From NCBI GenBank assembly GCA_037576215.1, contig JBANDB010000009.1, forward strand, positions 2,294,001 through 2,358,000: a DNA stretch of 64,000 nucleotides. The letters are read 5' to 3'. Positions 33,203 to 44,864 of this stretch are shown one piece after another. Under the pieces are notes generated by a model. The model worked only from the letters and a program-made list of their open reading frames with translations, did not search any database and had not been told where the DNA came from. Both the position numbers and the translations under genes were made by a program. This DNA comes from Armillaria gallica. Its lineage: Eukaryota; Basidiomycota; Agaricomycetes; Agaricales; Physalacriaceae. The first letter of the stretch is position 1. Every line of letters begins with the position of its first letter.

Positions 33203-33780
33203 CTATTCCAGTTTCATAGCCTGAAAGGGATGCAAGAGCATTGCGTCATCATACGAAGGAGCAGGCTCAGAGGTAGGATCGTTTGAAGAGAAATGTTTCG
33301 CACAAGGTGGGACAATGCCGTGATACTGAAGAGTGTTGGACACAGCATATTCCATAGGCGAGAATGAGTAGGCAGGACCATTCGTAGTGAAGGTGAATCT
33401 GACATCCGTATCAAGCTCCGACGACGACACGGATGAGTTGGATGAAGAAGCTATCGTGACTTGCGGACGAACAAGTTGAGCGTTTCGTCTTTTGTGGTGG
33501 CGAGCTTTCTCTCTGCGAGCCAAAGTGAAATTGACGCGTCGTCGGATAGGAGATCGCGGTGTGGGAGGAAGAGACGACTGCCTAGGACGCGTCGTCGATG
33601 AAGACGACGATTCGGGACATGCACCATCCGACGCAGGAAAACTAGAAGAAAATCAACACAGAAGGAATACAAGAATGGCGCATATACTCACCGAAAATCA
33701 TCGATATCGTCTACTTTTGCCCTTTTTCGACTGCAGAGCTCGAAGTCATCAGCAATCTCGTCCTTCAATGGGCTCTTCAT
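33203..33780 (-). CDS. Conserved unknown protein, copy 2 (divergent to RdRP D)
   Basis: Exons 33692-33780 and 33203-33641 (minus) give 175 aa. It shares the basic RREKARHHKRRNAQ, the FTFTTNGPAYSFSPMEYA block and the acidic PAPSYDDAMLL motif with copy 1, and ends QAMKLE. The serine run is shorter (mixed codons instead of repeated TCG). Its ATG is 574 bp from the RdRP D ATG and faces the other way, so the two probably share an intergenic control region. A third, fragmentary copy is at 39889-40428. Function unknown; basic segments suggest a nuclear location. Confidence 0.65.
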
Positions 33781-34136
33781 GATGTCGGCGGAAGGAGACA
33801 AGTGAAGATAGTTTTGCCGGATTGATGATAGTCACGGTATGAGATCAAGACCAGCCACGGCCACCACAGACGTGCTTCTGCCACGTTACCGTTCGCGTCC
33901 TTGTTGCTGCTAGTCATTATCTGCAAAAAACTCAACTTTAAAACAGCATCGATGGCTATTGCTGTTTGAATCCTTTTCTCTGCTCTTTAGTACTTGTTGC
34001 GGTGCTAAACTTCCTGTTACTGGTCATCACAGAAACCAATTTGCGTTGAGTGAGAAATCTGTCGTTTCATCCATAGCATCCGTGGATTTATTCTTCATGT
34101 AGTGTCTTGCCAAAGCGTCAACAGCCTAGATGGTAT

Positions 34137-34227
34137 CAGCTGACGTTGAACCTTCCGAGGACGGCAGGGAAGAACCCACCGCATCGAGCCGTTATCGATT
34201 CTCAAGCGCCTAAGTGAACTATATATG
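34137..34227 (+). promoter_or_regulatory. Promoter module of RdRP copy D
   Basis: CAGCTG at 34137-34142, then GCGCCTAAGTGAACTATATATG ending at 34227, 127 bp before the ATG at 34354. It is the intact counterpart of the damaged module of copy A. Confidence 0.65.
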
Positions 34228-34353
34228 CAGCTCCAGTGATAAGTGGATGATACGCCTTAGAACATCCCTCCCACATTCCTTCTGTCCTTCTTGTTCTTCT
34301 AGGTGCAATCTTATCGTCTCTCCCGTCATTGTACTCATATTTCAGCAGGTGCA

Positions 34354-37300
34354 ATGGAAGTCTTCGTACGGAATGTACCCTTCTCGGAATCAGAAGAGAG
34401 CCTCCGGATCCATCTAGCGCGCAAAATTCACATACCACCCATTCATAATCCTGACTCTCCACCGTTAAATTTTGGGGTGGAGCTCTTTCGCAAAAGAGGA
34501 TCGAAGGCACACCGTGGCATGGGTCTTGTAACATTCCCGAATGCCAACTCGGCCCGCATATTCCTGCAACTGTACGGCGTCATAAGCATCGCCGGGAGAC
34601 CAGTCTACTTTTCGCCTTCTGATAAACCCGTCAATGAAGCCCGTGTAACTGCTATCGCGTCGCGTCCTTACGAGGATCCCGAATCTGTGCGCCTTGAACG
34701 GGAGAGACGTGCCGACATCGCGCGCGCTTCTGGATCGATTACCATTGAGCTTGGGCGTATCTGCCGCGGGGGCATCTTCGCAACGGAGCTCACCGTTCGC
34801 GGCCGTGTTGTATGCGATCCTGACCTGCGCAGGCTCAGATTCGATATTGATACAGCGTCAAATGGTCAGGACTCAAGTACTCGAGCTAGTACTCAAGTTC
34901 CGAGTGGCGACTCGATGTTTCAGTTGAATTTTGATATTGATTTTGAAGCCATGATATCTAGGTTTAACCACTCCCACACATCGTTCTGGTATCGCGCATC
35001 CAATATTAAGACGCTCGTGTCTTCAGGGAACGGACGTGATGTCTACATCCAATCGTCTCTTCCGGCGATCATCGTTCAGGAGAGCGGTAGCATTTTCGAT
35101 ACTTCCACTTCAACAGAACGGCGCCCTACGCTCCGTAGTGATGGCCGTCTCATGCCATTTATTTCCCAAGGGTTGTGTTTGCGTTTCGACACACCAGCCC
35201 ATGTATCTGATTTCCTGTATCGTTGCGAAGAGATACATTTGCCCCCTTCCGTCCATCGTCCTATCAGTCGAATCGAGCGAGGAGAAGAATACAGTAGGGG
35301 GAAATTGCAAGATTTACGAGTCGAACTGCAATCTTTGACTTTCCCTCTTGCATTTGAGGTTGAGAAGGCGTATTGGGGAGGGCTTCTGGAGGCTTCAGAG
35401 CTGCTGAGCCTCCGTGGTGCGCTGCATGAATTAGAGACACGTCATGACAGTCTCACCGCGGCCTCCGCCTTCCGTCAATTCACCTCTGTGTTGAATGTTC
35501 CCAGTCTCCGGGACCCTGTGCGCACTCCACTAGCAGAAAATCCGGCATCACATGCGTCTACTTCATCTCAGGCGTCTAATTTAATCCCGTCACAGACTGA
35601 GTCCAAATCGAGTCGGAAACGTCGAAATCGTAGGACTCGTAAACGACAATTGGCCGCAACTGCATTCGACAGAGTAGAGCTGGATCTTCCTGGTCTTCTC
35701 CGTGAAGCAGAAGATACCTACATAGCCGAGGCTCAGGCGCCAAAGCGGCGCTTTGCTCCATCTCCAGCCGTATACCAATCATATCATCTCATTGTCACGC
35801 CCACGACGCAGATCTTGGAGGGCCGCTCCCTGATCAGTCCAACAGCGTTCTACGACGTTATAACAAGAATGATGCATTCCTTCGTGTATTGTTCCAGGAC
35901 GAGGACAAAGGAAAACCTCGCCGTGAAGAATCTGTCTCCATAGACGAGCTTTTAGTGAAGCGATACAGTCCCACCCTTACTGGCGGAGTGATAGTTGCGG
36001 GCCGGCAGTTTGACTTTCTTGGTTACTCCATGAGTGGACTGAGGGAATATTCCTTCACCTTCGTGACGCCATTCGAGTTCCGCGGTAGACGTATAGACGC
36101 AGATGTCATCCGTGGGGAGTTGGTGAGCATCTGTCATCTCAATTAACGTTCTTTCCTGGCTTACATTAATCAGGGTGATTTTACGAAGGCCGCTTACCGC
36201 CCCGCTCTGTTGGGTGCCCGTTGGGGTCAGATGTTCTCCAATTCAATGCCTTCTGTAGAAATATCTCCCGACATGATCACAGATATTCCGGACCGAACTT
36301 CCGGTTCCGGTGTCAACGCCCTTTTCACAGACGGCTGTTCGACCATCTCACGCGATCTCATCACAATTGTAAAGGAAAAGGTCCTACGACGTGCCAGACT
36401 CCCCCCCTCAGCGATCCAGTTTCGCTCGGCGGAGCCAAGGGCGTTTTATTTGTGGACCCCTTATTGACCGGCAAGATGTTGACACTTCGCAAATCGCAGA
36501 AGAAATTCGACTCTGAATACATGCGGAACTTGGACATAACAACCACCTCGGCAAAGCCTATCTACTGTTATCTCAACCGGCCCATGATCGCCCTCCTGGA
36601 GCACCACAGCGTTCCACACAAGAGCTTTACAGATCTACAGGACCGAGCCATCGACGAAGTACGTCAGATCAAGAGATCTCTGGACGCCGCCGCTACCACG
36701 TTTACCCACCATGGTCTCGGCGCCTCCTTCCATTTAGAATCTCTCTTCCGTAATATGGCAAGGACTTTACAGGTGGAACTATCTGAAGATCTTGACTCCG
36801 AATCCGGAGTACACTATGGTTTACTGAAGACAGTCATAGCGTACGGTGTCACCCATATCTTGAGGGAAATCAAGCATCGTGCACGGATTCGGGTTCCTGG
36901 GTCATACACTTTAATTGGCGTATCGGACGAGTGGGATTGCCTTGAGGAAGGTCAAGTGTATGCCACGATATTTGATCCGCGCACAAACGAACGTGTGGCT
37001 GTTGAAGGTCGAGTTCTCGTCACTCGTAGCCCTCAGATTCATCCCGGGGACGTTCAGTTTGCCACAGCAGTGCGAAGGCCGGAATTGAATCATTTAATTA
37101 ACGTGGTCGTCTTTTCATGCAAGTGAGTATTTCAATGACAGTGCACCAGTATCCGCTTCTCATATTGCATGACCAGGGGGAGCAGAAGTTTACCGTCCTG
37201 TCTCGGGGGAGGTGATCTTGACGGTGATATCTACAACATCATTCTAGATGTGAGTTGAAGAGACTACTTGCGTATACCAGGATGTTCTGACTCTGAATTC

Positions 37301-38439
37301 AGGAAACCCTATACCCACCCAAATCATTCACTGCGGAACCTGGCGCGTATAAACCGCTACCCCCTGATGTTAGAACCAGTGTATGTGGTAAAGCCGAAGT
37401 CGCGGAGTTTGTTATCAACTACGTCAGTGTGTTTGTTCAAACGACGGGCAATACTCTAACCCTTATCAGATTAAATCAGATCTCCTGGGATACATATCCT
37501 CACTCCACTTGAGAATCTCTGATCTCGAAGGTGTCGATTGTGGCGATTGTTTGCTTTTGGCTGAGAAGGCTTCACATGCTGTCGACTACCCTAAGGTTGG
37601 AACTCCTGTGAGCTTTTCAGAGCTTCCCCGACCCCCAGATCGACAACGACGACCTGACTACCTGTCCGGTGAGGGTGTCAACCCTACCGAAGGAGAACGG
37701 TTTTACCCTAGCAAGAAAATACTTGGCATACTCTATCGCAGTGTTCCAGTGGATGAGTATCATCCACGTCAAGATGAAGCGGATCTCGTTGACCACGAAC
37801 TGCTAGACGATTTACTAGAGCCTCACCTTGACGTGGCCTACAACTTGTGCATGGACCCCGATGAAGATGATCTTGAAGAAATGCGCCATATCTTAGACGA
37901 ATATTGCCAGCAATTGCTAGCGATAGCCAAAGCGCATACCGTCCACAAGTTTTCGAAAGAACATCTTTCTGAAGCTGAGCTTGTCTGTGGGTGTATCATG
38001 GAACATTACTTCGATCACAAGAAGCGCAGAGAGACCACCACGTCCATGAACCTTCAGGTGCGTACTACGCTTCTCTTATCCTGTAGTTCATCGAAGGTTG
38101 AGATACTGTCTGCTACAGACACAAGAGCTCACAAGGGCGATACGGCAAGAGTTTCTTCCTCCTCTGGAAGACCATGAGCAGGAATTTGACCAGGACGACT
38201 ATGATGATGATGATGAATTTTCGGATCTCGTCTCAAACGATGAGCTCGAACGGGACATTCAACGCCTTTGTATCAAGTTCAATCGAGCTCGGGCGGGTTG
38301 GGTGGCGGCCCAAGAGGCATTGGCTGATGCTTGGGAGGATGGCACAACATCTTTCGGTCCCCAGAGCTTTGGTGTTATAGCATTGGGAGTCATGTTAGAT
38401 GTATTGAAGGAGCTCAAGAAGCCACGTACTTGGTATTGA
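34354..38439 (+). CDS. RdRP copy D, RNA-dependent RNA polymerase with two one-base frameshifts
   Basis: Six exons: 34354-36122, 36174-37122, 37177-37249, 37303-37422, 37470-38057 and 38119-38439. It has the RRM-like start MEVFVRNVPFSESEES, the basic SRKRRNRRTRKRQLA and intact GGGDLDGD. The C-terminal exon is very acidic (DDYDDDDEFSDL) before ELERDIQRLCIKF. Relative to B it lacks one C at about 35823 (GGGCCC read as GGGCC) and one C at about 36426 (CGCCTC read as CGCTC). Both are homopolymer losses and the frame resumes at once. If they are assembly errors the protein is about 1270 aa. It is the likely source of copy A, since both carry the same neighbours. Confidence 0.87.
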
Positions 38440-38575
38440 TTGTACCCTTCACATGTGTCGCACCCTTTATCTTGTCTGTATATCGTAAATGTCTCGTTAT
38501 GACGATTGACCTGAATTTAAAGCAGGAATTTACTATATACTAAATGTAACTGGCAATCAGAAATCGAATTCGTAT

Positions 38576-39888
38576 GTACGGTGTCACATAGAAATCAATC
38601 ATCGTGCACGGATTGAACTACCCAAAAAGCTTGCACCTGCCGCTAAGCTAAAGTGTTACACCCCTGTGGAGGCATGTTGGGCTCAGCGACGTGATCAATG
38701 GAGGAAGAATCCTTACAGGGAGCGCCGGCGAGGTTGCCTACTGATGGGAGAAATCTAAGTCCCAGCTGACGACCGTCTCAACAAAATCCAGATTACCGGC
38801 GAGTTTTATGCAGTGGTGCGTGTTCTATTTTGTCATGCGATCACTAGTACAGCAGTCGTATCAGTTATACGGGAAGCCGAATTCCTGCAAATGGGAATCA
38901 AGGCAAGCTAGCGAAAGCAGCGGATATTTGTTGAGTTTGAGGTATGGACCCAAACATGAGAAGACTGCAACGGCCAGACGACAAACCGCGCCGCCATTTT
39001 TCAGATGGGTAGACGGTTGTGGGACCGACATATTCCTCCCCGAAGCATAGATTGAACAAGCGACCCATAGTTTTATCGCGACCTAGATATGATTCCGACA
39101 CAGACGTCCGAAGGGGAGGACACTCAGAGTCAGGACATTTCCTTCCATCGCTCGACAATGCGGATAGCTGTTGTTATTAAAGTAGCAGTTACATGAATGT
39201 AGGCTGTAATCAGAAAACATCAGGTCATCGAACCGTTTAGATGGAAGACAGACGTACACTTACAGCATTACAGTTCTGTATGGTATCAACGGCCTGCAGA
39301 GTGAGATGTCATCAGGAGCTGTGCAGAGCTGATGAAAATCTTTCTCACCTCGTACTCCCCGACTGGTGCGCATATACACAGTTCTGTCCTCCAAACGACG
39401 ATGCTACGAAAGCATATCGACAGCGAGCTTCCAGGTTCCTAATCGACATATTGGACGAGGGGGATTGTCTTGACGAAGGCCAAGTCTATATCACTATATT
39501 TGACTTACGCATAAGCGAACGTATAGCTACTAAGGTCGAGTTACCCCTTACGCGTAGCCCTCAGATTCATCCCGGAGAGGTACAATTCCCCATGGCAGTG
39601 CGAAGGCCGGATTTGAAGTATCTAACCAACGTGGTCGTCTTTTCGTGCAAGTGAGTATTTCAATAACAGTGCACCGGTTTTCGCTTCTCTTATTGTATGA
39701 CCAGGGGAAGCAGAAGTTTACCATCTTGTCTTGGAGGAGGTGATCTCGACGGTGATATCTGCAACATTATTCTTGATGTATGCCGGAGTCACTACTACGT
39801 GCCATTTTAAGTATTAGCTATTCACCTAGAAATCTCTATACCCTCCCAAAGTGTTTACAGTGGCACCTGGAGCATACGAACCGCAAGA
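38576..39888 (+). pseudogene. RdRP copy E, remnant
   Basis: Two pieces match the end of exon 2 (38576-38622 and about 39430-39651), separated by about 800 bp of unrelated sequence. An intron, the exon with GGGDLDGDICNIILD (intact catalytic motif), another intron and the start of exon 4 follow. Homology ends at about 39888, where it is fused directly to a fragment of the small unknown gene. There is no RRM, no promoter and no start codon, so it cannot encode a polymerase. Confidence 0.88.
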
Positions 39889-40428
39889 GCATCACATCAT
39901 ACGAAGGAGTAGAAAAAGGCAGGATCGTTTGACTTAAGAGATTGAATGTGTCGCAAAAGGCGGGAAAATGTCATGATACTGGAAGAGTGTTAGACACGGC
40001 ATGTTCCATAGACGAGAATGGATGGGCAGGAAGGCCCCAGGAAGCTCCAGCCAAGGTTTGTCCGGCAAAAACCCTGATTTGAGGCCTCAAAAATTATTTG
40101 GCCCTAAAATATGCTCAAGCCGGCCCGGAGATGCCGCTGACCAAATTCCGACCATCATCCTTCTCAAAGGGTCGTCTACAAGTGTCTGGGGCATTTCACC
40201 CTCCTGACTACACTGTCGATAAGTCATAACCCGAAGTACTATGGCCTTCCCAATTACCGAGATGCTGCCAGGAACCATCGCCTCAGAGCTCCTCAGAGGT
40301 CCTAAAATATGCTAACTGCGGACAAGCGGTGCAAATTTTCGGTCCAAAATACGCCATGTACGGACAAAGACTTTGCTCTTTTTGGGCCTCAAGTATACTA
40401 ATTTCCGGCTACGCAGGACCATTCGTAA
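39889..40428 (-). pseudogene. Fragment of the small unknown gene, split by an insertion
   Basis: 39889-40031 matches 33232-33374 (3' part of the unknown gene) with many substitutions. The next 16 bp of the match (GCAGGACCATTCGTA) appear only at 40413, after about 380 bp of other sequence. This copy lies downstream of RdRP remnant E rather than upstream of an RdRP. Confidence 0.7.
40032..40412. mobile_element. Candidate short insertion element, 381 bp, flanked by GCAGGA
   Basis: The sequence interrupts a recognisable gene fragment and is bordered by the same six bases GCAGGA (40026-40031 and 40413-40418), as expected for a target-site duplication. Inside, a motif of the type GGYCYWAAAATATGC..CGG recurs near 40108, 40299, 40340 and 40382. 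No coding capacity is visible, so it would be non-autonomous. It ends about 105 bp before the SF3B1 ATG. Confidence 0.5.
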
Positions 40429-40517
40429 CTTGGCTTATGACTCCAATCAATATCTCTTGACTCATTCTTGTCAGTGCGACTACCACCACCACCACTACTA
40501 TCGGAAGTCAAGGTATA

Positions 40518-43500
40518 ATGTCTCCTACGGGATCGCCCAGATTGATAGACTCGTACACAGTGCCCAAGGACGTACTCAAAGAGTTTGAGGAGCTTGCTGA
40601 GGAAGAAAATGTCGACCCATTTGCCGAAACCGCGTCCAAGCGGCAAATTGCTTCTCGTCAATCAGACTACCACAACCGTCGTTTCGACCGCGTAGCACTC
40701 GAGAGCACAGATGCATTCACCCAAGGTGGAGATGGTAAAGAGGTTGAAGGCGGCTACAAGGATGCCATGCGATTGGCTAGACTGGAGCAGGAAGAGGTCC
40801 GGGTGAAAAAGGCCATCGAGGAGAAGGAGAGGCAGGATCGAGAAGAGGGAAAGATGAAGATGGATCTCGACAAGACACCGCCAGTGTCTGAGCTTACGGA
40901 TGTTGCCATGGAGCTGGCCTCTGCGAAGGAGCTTGCGGTGGCCAAGGCTGCTTCAGCTGGCACAAAGCGCAAACGACGCTGGGATGTCCCTGAACCCTCT
41001 GACGAGAATGTGGACCCCAATAAAAATGATTCGGGAGAGTGGTCCAAGGAGGCACTTGAAGCTTCTGCGCCCAAAAAGCGTCGGTCGCGATGGGACGCCA
41101 CGCCTGCTGAAGTCACGGAAACACCAACGGCGAAGCGTTCTCGTTGGGATCAGACCCCAGTCCAGGTCGATGTTCCGATGACGCCTATCATTATGAATGC
41201 ACCCGGATTCATGCAGGAAGACAAGCACAACCGCTATCTCACCGACGAGGAGCTTGATGCTGTTCTGCCTCCCACCGGTTACGCCATTGTCACTCCACCT
41301 CCCGGATATGCCCCGAGCGTTGCGCCGCGAAAGCTCATGGCGACACCCTTGAGCACCGAAGTTGGCGGTTTCCAGATACAGGAGAGCTCCGATGCTGCTT
41401 CTCTGGCTGCTGCGGCAGGATTAGCGCCAGAGTTGCCCACGGAAATACCGGGAGTTGGAAATCTTGCTTTTTTCAAGGCCGAGGACGCTCAATACTTTGC
41501 GAAGATCTTGAAAGAAGAGGATGAAACAGAGCTATCGGTCGACGAGATGAAGGAGCGCAAAATTATGCGACTTTTGCTGAAAATAAAAAACGGGACACCA
41601 CCTGTGCGAAAGACCGCTCTCCGGCAAATTACTGACAAGGCCTGTGAATTCGGTGCAGGACCACTGTTTGACAAAATCCTCCCACTTCTCATGGAACGTA
41701 CATTGGAGGACCAGGAGCGGCATCTTCTCGTCAAGGTCATTGATCGTGTTCTGTACAAACTCGACGACCTTGTTCGGCCCTACGTCCACAAGATTCTCGT
41801 TGTCATTGAACCCCTTCTCATTGACGAAGACTACTATGCTCGCGTGGAAGGTCGCGAAATTATTTCGAACCTCTCTAAAGCTGCTGGTCTGGCTCACATG
41901 ATTTCTACCATGCGACCCGATATTGACCACGCCGACGAGTATGTGCGCAATACAACAGCTCGTGCATTCTCTGTCGTAGCTTCAGCGCTCGGTATCCCGT
42001 CACTTCTTCCTTTCCTCAAAGCTGTTTGTCGATCGAAGAAGTCATGGCAGGCCCGGCACACGGGAATTCGTATCGTTCAGCAGATTGCTATTATGATGGG
42101 ATGTGCAGTCCTTCCTCATCTACGCAATCTGGTGGACTGCATTGCGCATGGGTTGTCTGATGAACAGCAGAAGGTTCGGACGATGACAGCTTTAGGTTTA
42201 GCCGCTTTGGCTGAGGCTGCCGCACCATATGGCATCGAGTCGTTTGACAACGTCTTAAAGCCATTGTGGTTGGGCATTCGTCTTCACCGTGGCAAAGGTC
42301 TCGCCGCTTTCTTGAAAGCCATTGGTTTCATCATTCCTTTGATGGATCCAGAATATGCCTCCTATTATACGAAGGAAGTTACGGAGATCCTGATTCGAGA
42401 GTTCCAGACATCAGACGAGGAGATGAAGAAGATTGTTCTCAAGGTCGTCAAGCAATGCGCGGCAACCGAGGGAGTGACACCTCAATACATAAAGCAAGAT
42501 ATTCTTCCTGACTTCTTCAAATCATTCTGGGTTCGTCGTATGGCTTTGGACCGAAGGAATTACAGGCAGGTTGTTGAGACGACTGTGGAGTTGGCGCAGA
42601 AGTCCGGTGTATCGGAAGTTGTTGGGAGGATTGTGAACGAACTGAAAGACGAGGCTGAGCCGTACAGGAAGATGGTGATGGAGACTATCACCAAGGTGGT
42701 TGCTACTCTTGGAGCATCGGATATCGACGAGAGGTTGGAGATGAGGCTGGTCGATGGCATCATCTTCTCGTTCCAAGAGCAGACGACGGAGGATCAGGTT
42801 ATGTTGGATGGTTTTGGGACGGTTGTTAACGCGCTCGGTATCCGCGTCAAGCCATACCTTACACAAATTGTCTCTACCATCCTCTGGCGTCTCAACAACA
42901 AGAGTGCGAAAGTGCGACAGCAAGCTGCGGATCTGACCTCGCGGTTGGCGGTAGTGGTCAAGCAGTGCGGAGAGGATCAGCTTCTCAGCAAGCTGGGTCT
43001 TGTTCTCTTTGAACAGCTTGGAGAAGAATATCCAGACACTTTAGGAAGTATCATTGCGGCCGAGGGAGCTATCGCAAATGTTGTTGGTATGACTCAAATG
43101 AACCCTCCGGTGAAGGATTTGCGTAAGTCCCCCACTCTCCACGGTAGTCTCATCGAAACTGATTTATCCTTTTAGTACCCCGTATGACCCCCATTTTACG
43201 CAACAGGCACGAGAAAGTGCAGGAAGCGTCTATCAACTTGATTGGACGTATTGCTGATCGTGGTGCCGAGTTCGTTCCTGCTCGCGAGTGGATGCGTATA
43301 TGTTTCGAATTGTTGGATCTTCTAAAAGCACACAAAAGAGGTATTCGACGTGCTGCTGTCAATTCTTTCGGTTATATCGCCAAGAGTCTGGGTCCGCAAG
43401 ACGTGTTGTCGGTGCTTTTGACCAACTTGCGTGTCCAAGAACGTCAAAGTCGTGTCTGCAGTACTGTAGCTATCGCCATCGTTGCTGAGACTTGTGGACG

Positions 43501-44106
43501 TGAGTGCCATACTAATTTCGTCCAACAACATGTTACTGACACTTATTTTTTCCCATAGCCTTCACTTGTATACCCGCCATTCTCAACGAATACCGTACAG
43601 CGGAGTTGAATGTTCGGACTGGGTGTTTGAAAGCATTGTCCTTCGTGTTCGAATACGTTGGTCCCCAGTCTGCATACTACTGCGACTCCGTTGTAACCAT
43701 GCTCGAGGACGCGCTCACCGATCGCGATCTCGTTCATCGTCAAACAGCCAGCACCATCGTCAAGCATCTGGCTCTGGGTGTCGCGGGATTGGGTTGCGAG
43801 GATTCCATGCTTCATTTGATGAACCTCGTCTGGCCCAATTGCTTTGAAACGTCTCCACACGTCATCGGCGCTGTAATGGATGCGGTTGAAGCTATGCGTG
43901 TGACATTGGGTCCTGGAATTCTGTTGAGTTACGTGTTGCAGGGATTGTTCCACCCGGCGAGGAAGGTGCGAGAAGTTTATTGGCGGATTTACAACGCGCT
44001 TTACTTGGGTGCTGAGGACTCGTTGGTGCCGTTCTATCCTGATCTTGGAGAGTTGAGCGAAGGACAGAACGTGTATGACCGGCATCCTTTGCAAGTGTTC
44101 ATATAA
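40518..44106 (+). CDS. SF3B1: Splicing factor 3b subunit 1 (SF3B1/Prp10/Hsh155)
   Basis: Exons 40518-43122, 43176-43499 and 43559-44106 encode 1158 aa. The N-terminal part has the U2AF/p14-binding RWD repeats in reduced number ([29 protein letters not shown]) and PPPGYAP. The rest is the HEAT-repeat solenoid, almost identical to the animal protein in places ([40 protein letters not shown]). The lysine in DEQQKVRTM, matching human K700, is present. The protein binds the branch site as part of U2 snRNP in the nucleus. The N-terminus is about 65 residues shorter than in animals; a further 5' exon is possible but none is evident. No frameshift over 3.5 kb. It lies between two RdRP copies with which it shares no homology. 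Confidence 0.96.
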
Positions 44107-44658
44107 TATGCTGTGTTAGTACTAGGCTTTACCTTGTAACAGTATTGATATATTAAATAAATAAGCGTTTCGCGATTCTTGTCCTGTCTTTACAGTCAAA
44201 TCAAATCCAAATCCACCCATTCGAAGTGCTTGTTGGGCGTTCTGTTATACATCTACAAATTCATATCGGAATAGATATTTAGTATGCGGTATATACTAGG
44301 TACTGTCTTTGTACAGTTTGCTAGCCACTAATACCCCCGGATTGACGATGGTCAAGTTATGAGATCAAGATCAGACCGCTTCTGCTACGTTATCGTTCGA
44401 GTCTTTAAAGTTTATACCTGTTAGTCATCATCTGCAAAATTTTCATCTTTAAAAGCATCGATGGCCAGCGCTGTTTGAATCGTTTCTCTGCTTCGCCTCT
44501 CTGCTCTTAGGCCTTAGTCCTTGTTACGGTGCCAAACTTCCTGTTACTGATCATTACAGAAACCAATATGTGTTGAGTAAGAAGTCTATCGTTTCATCCA
44601 TAGGATCCGACGTCGACTTATTCTTCATAGTAATGTCTTGTTAAAGCGTAGACGGTAT

Positions 44659-44749
44659 CAGCTGACGTCGAACCTTCCGAAGAAGGCAGAGGAGAACTCA
44701 CCGCTTCGACCCGTTATCGATTTTCCAGCGCCTAAGTTGATTATATATA
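44659..44749 (+). promoter_or_regulatory. Promoter module of RdRP copy F
   Basis: CAGCTG at 44659-44664, then GCGCCTAAGTTGATTATATATA ending near 44749, 116 bp before the ATG. Homology to the region upstream of copy D extends from about 44335 and stops close to where the divergent unknown gene would begin. Confidence 0.6.
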
Positions 44750-44864
44750 CGGCACCAATGATGGACGATATGCCTTGGTGTATCCTTCCCATATACCTTC
44801 TGTCCATCAAGGTGTGGCCGTCCGTTCTCTCTTGTCATTGTACTCAAGTATCTCAGTAGGTGTC

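Larger units (their letters stand above)
31523..37260. repeat. Right arm of large inverted repeat (left arm 9996-15419)
   Basis: The order is Zn2Cys6 gene (minus), small unknown gene (minus), RdRP copy D (plus), the mirror image of the left arm. Beyond 31523 the Zn2Cys6 gene continues intact and beyond 37260 RdRP D continues with exons 4-6. This arm therefore looks like the parent and the left arm like a truncated inverted copy. Confidence 0.88.
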
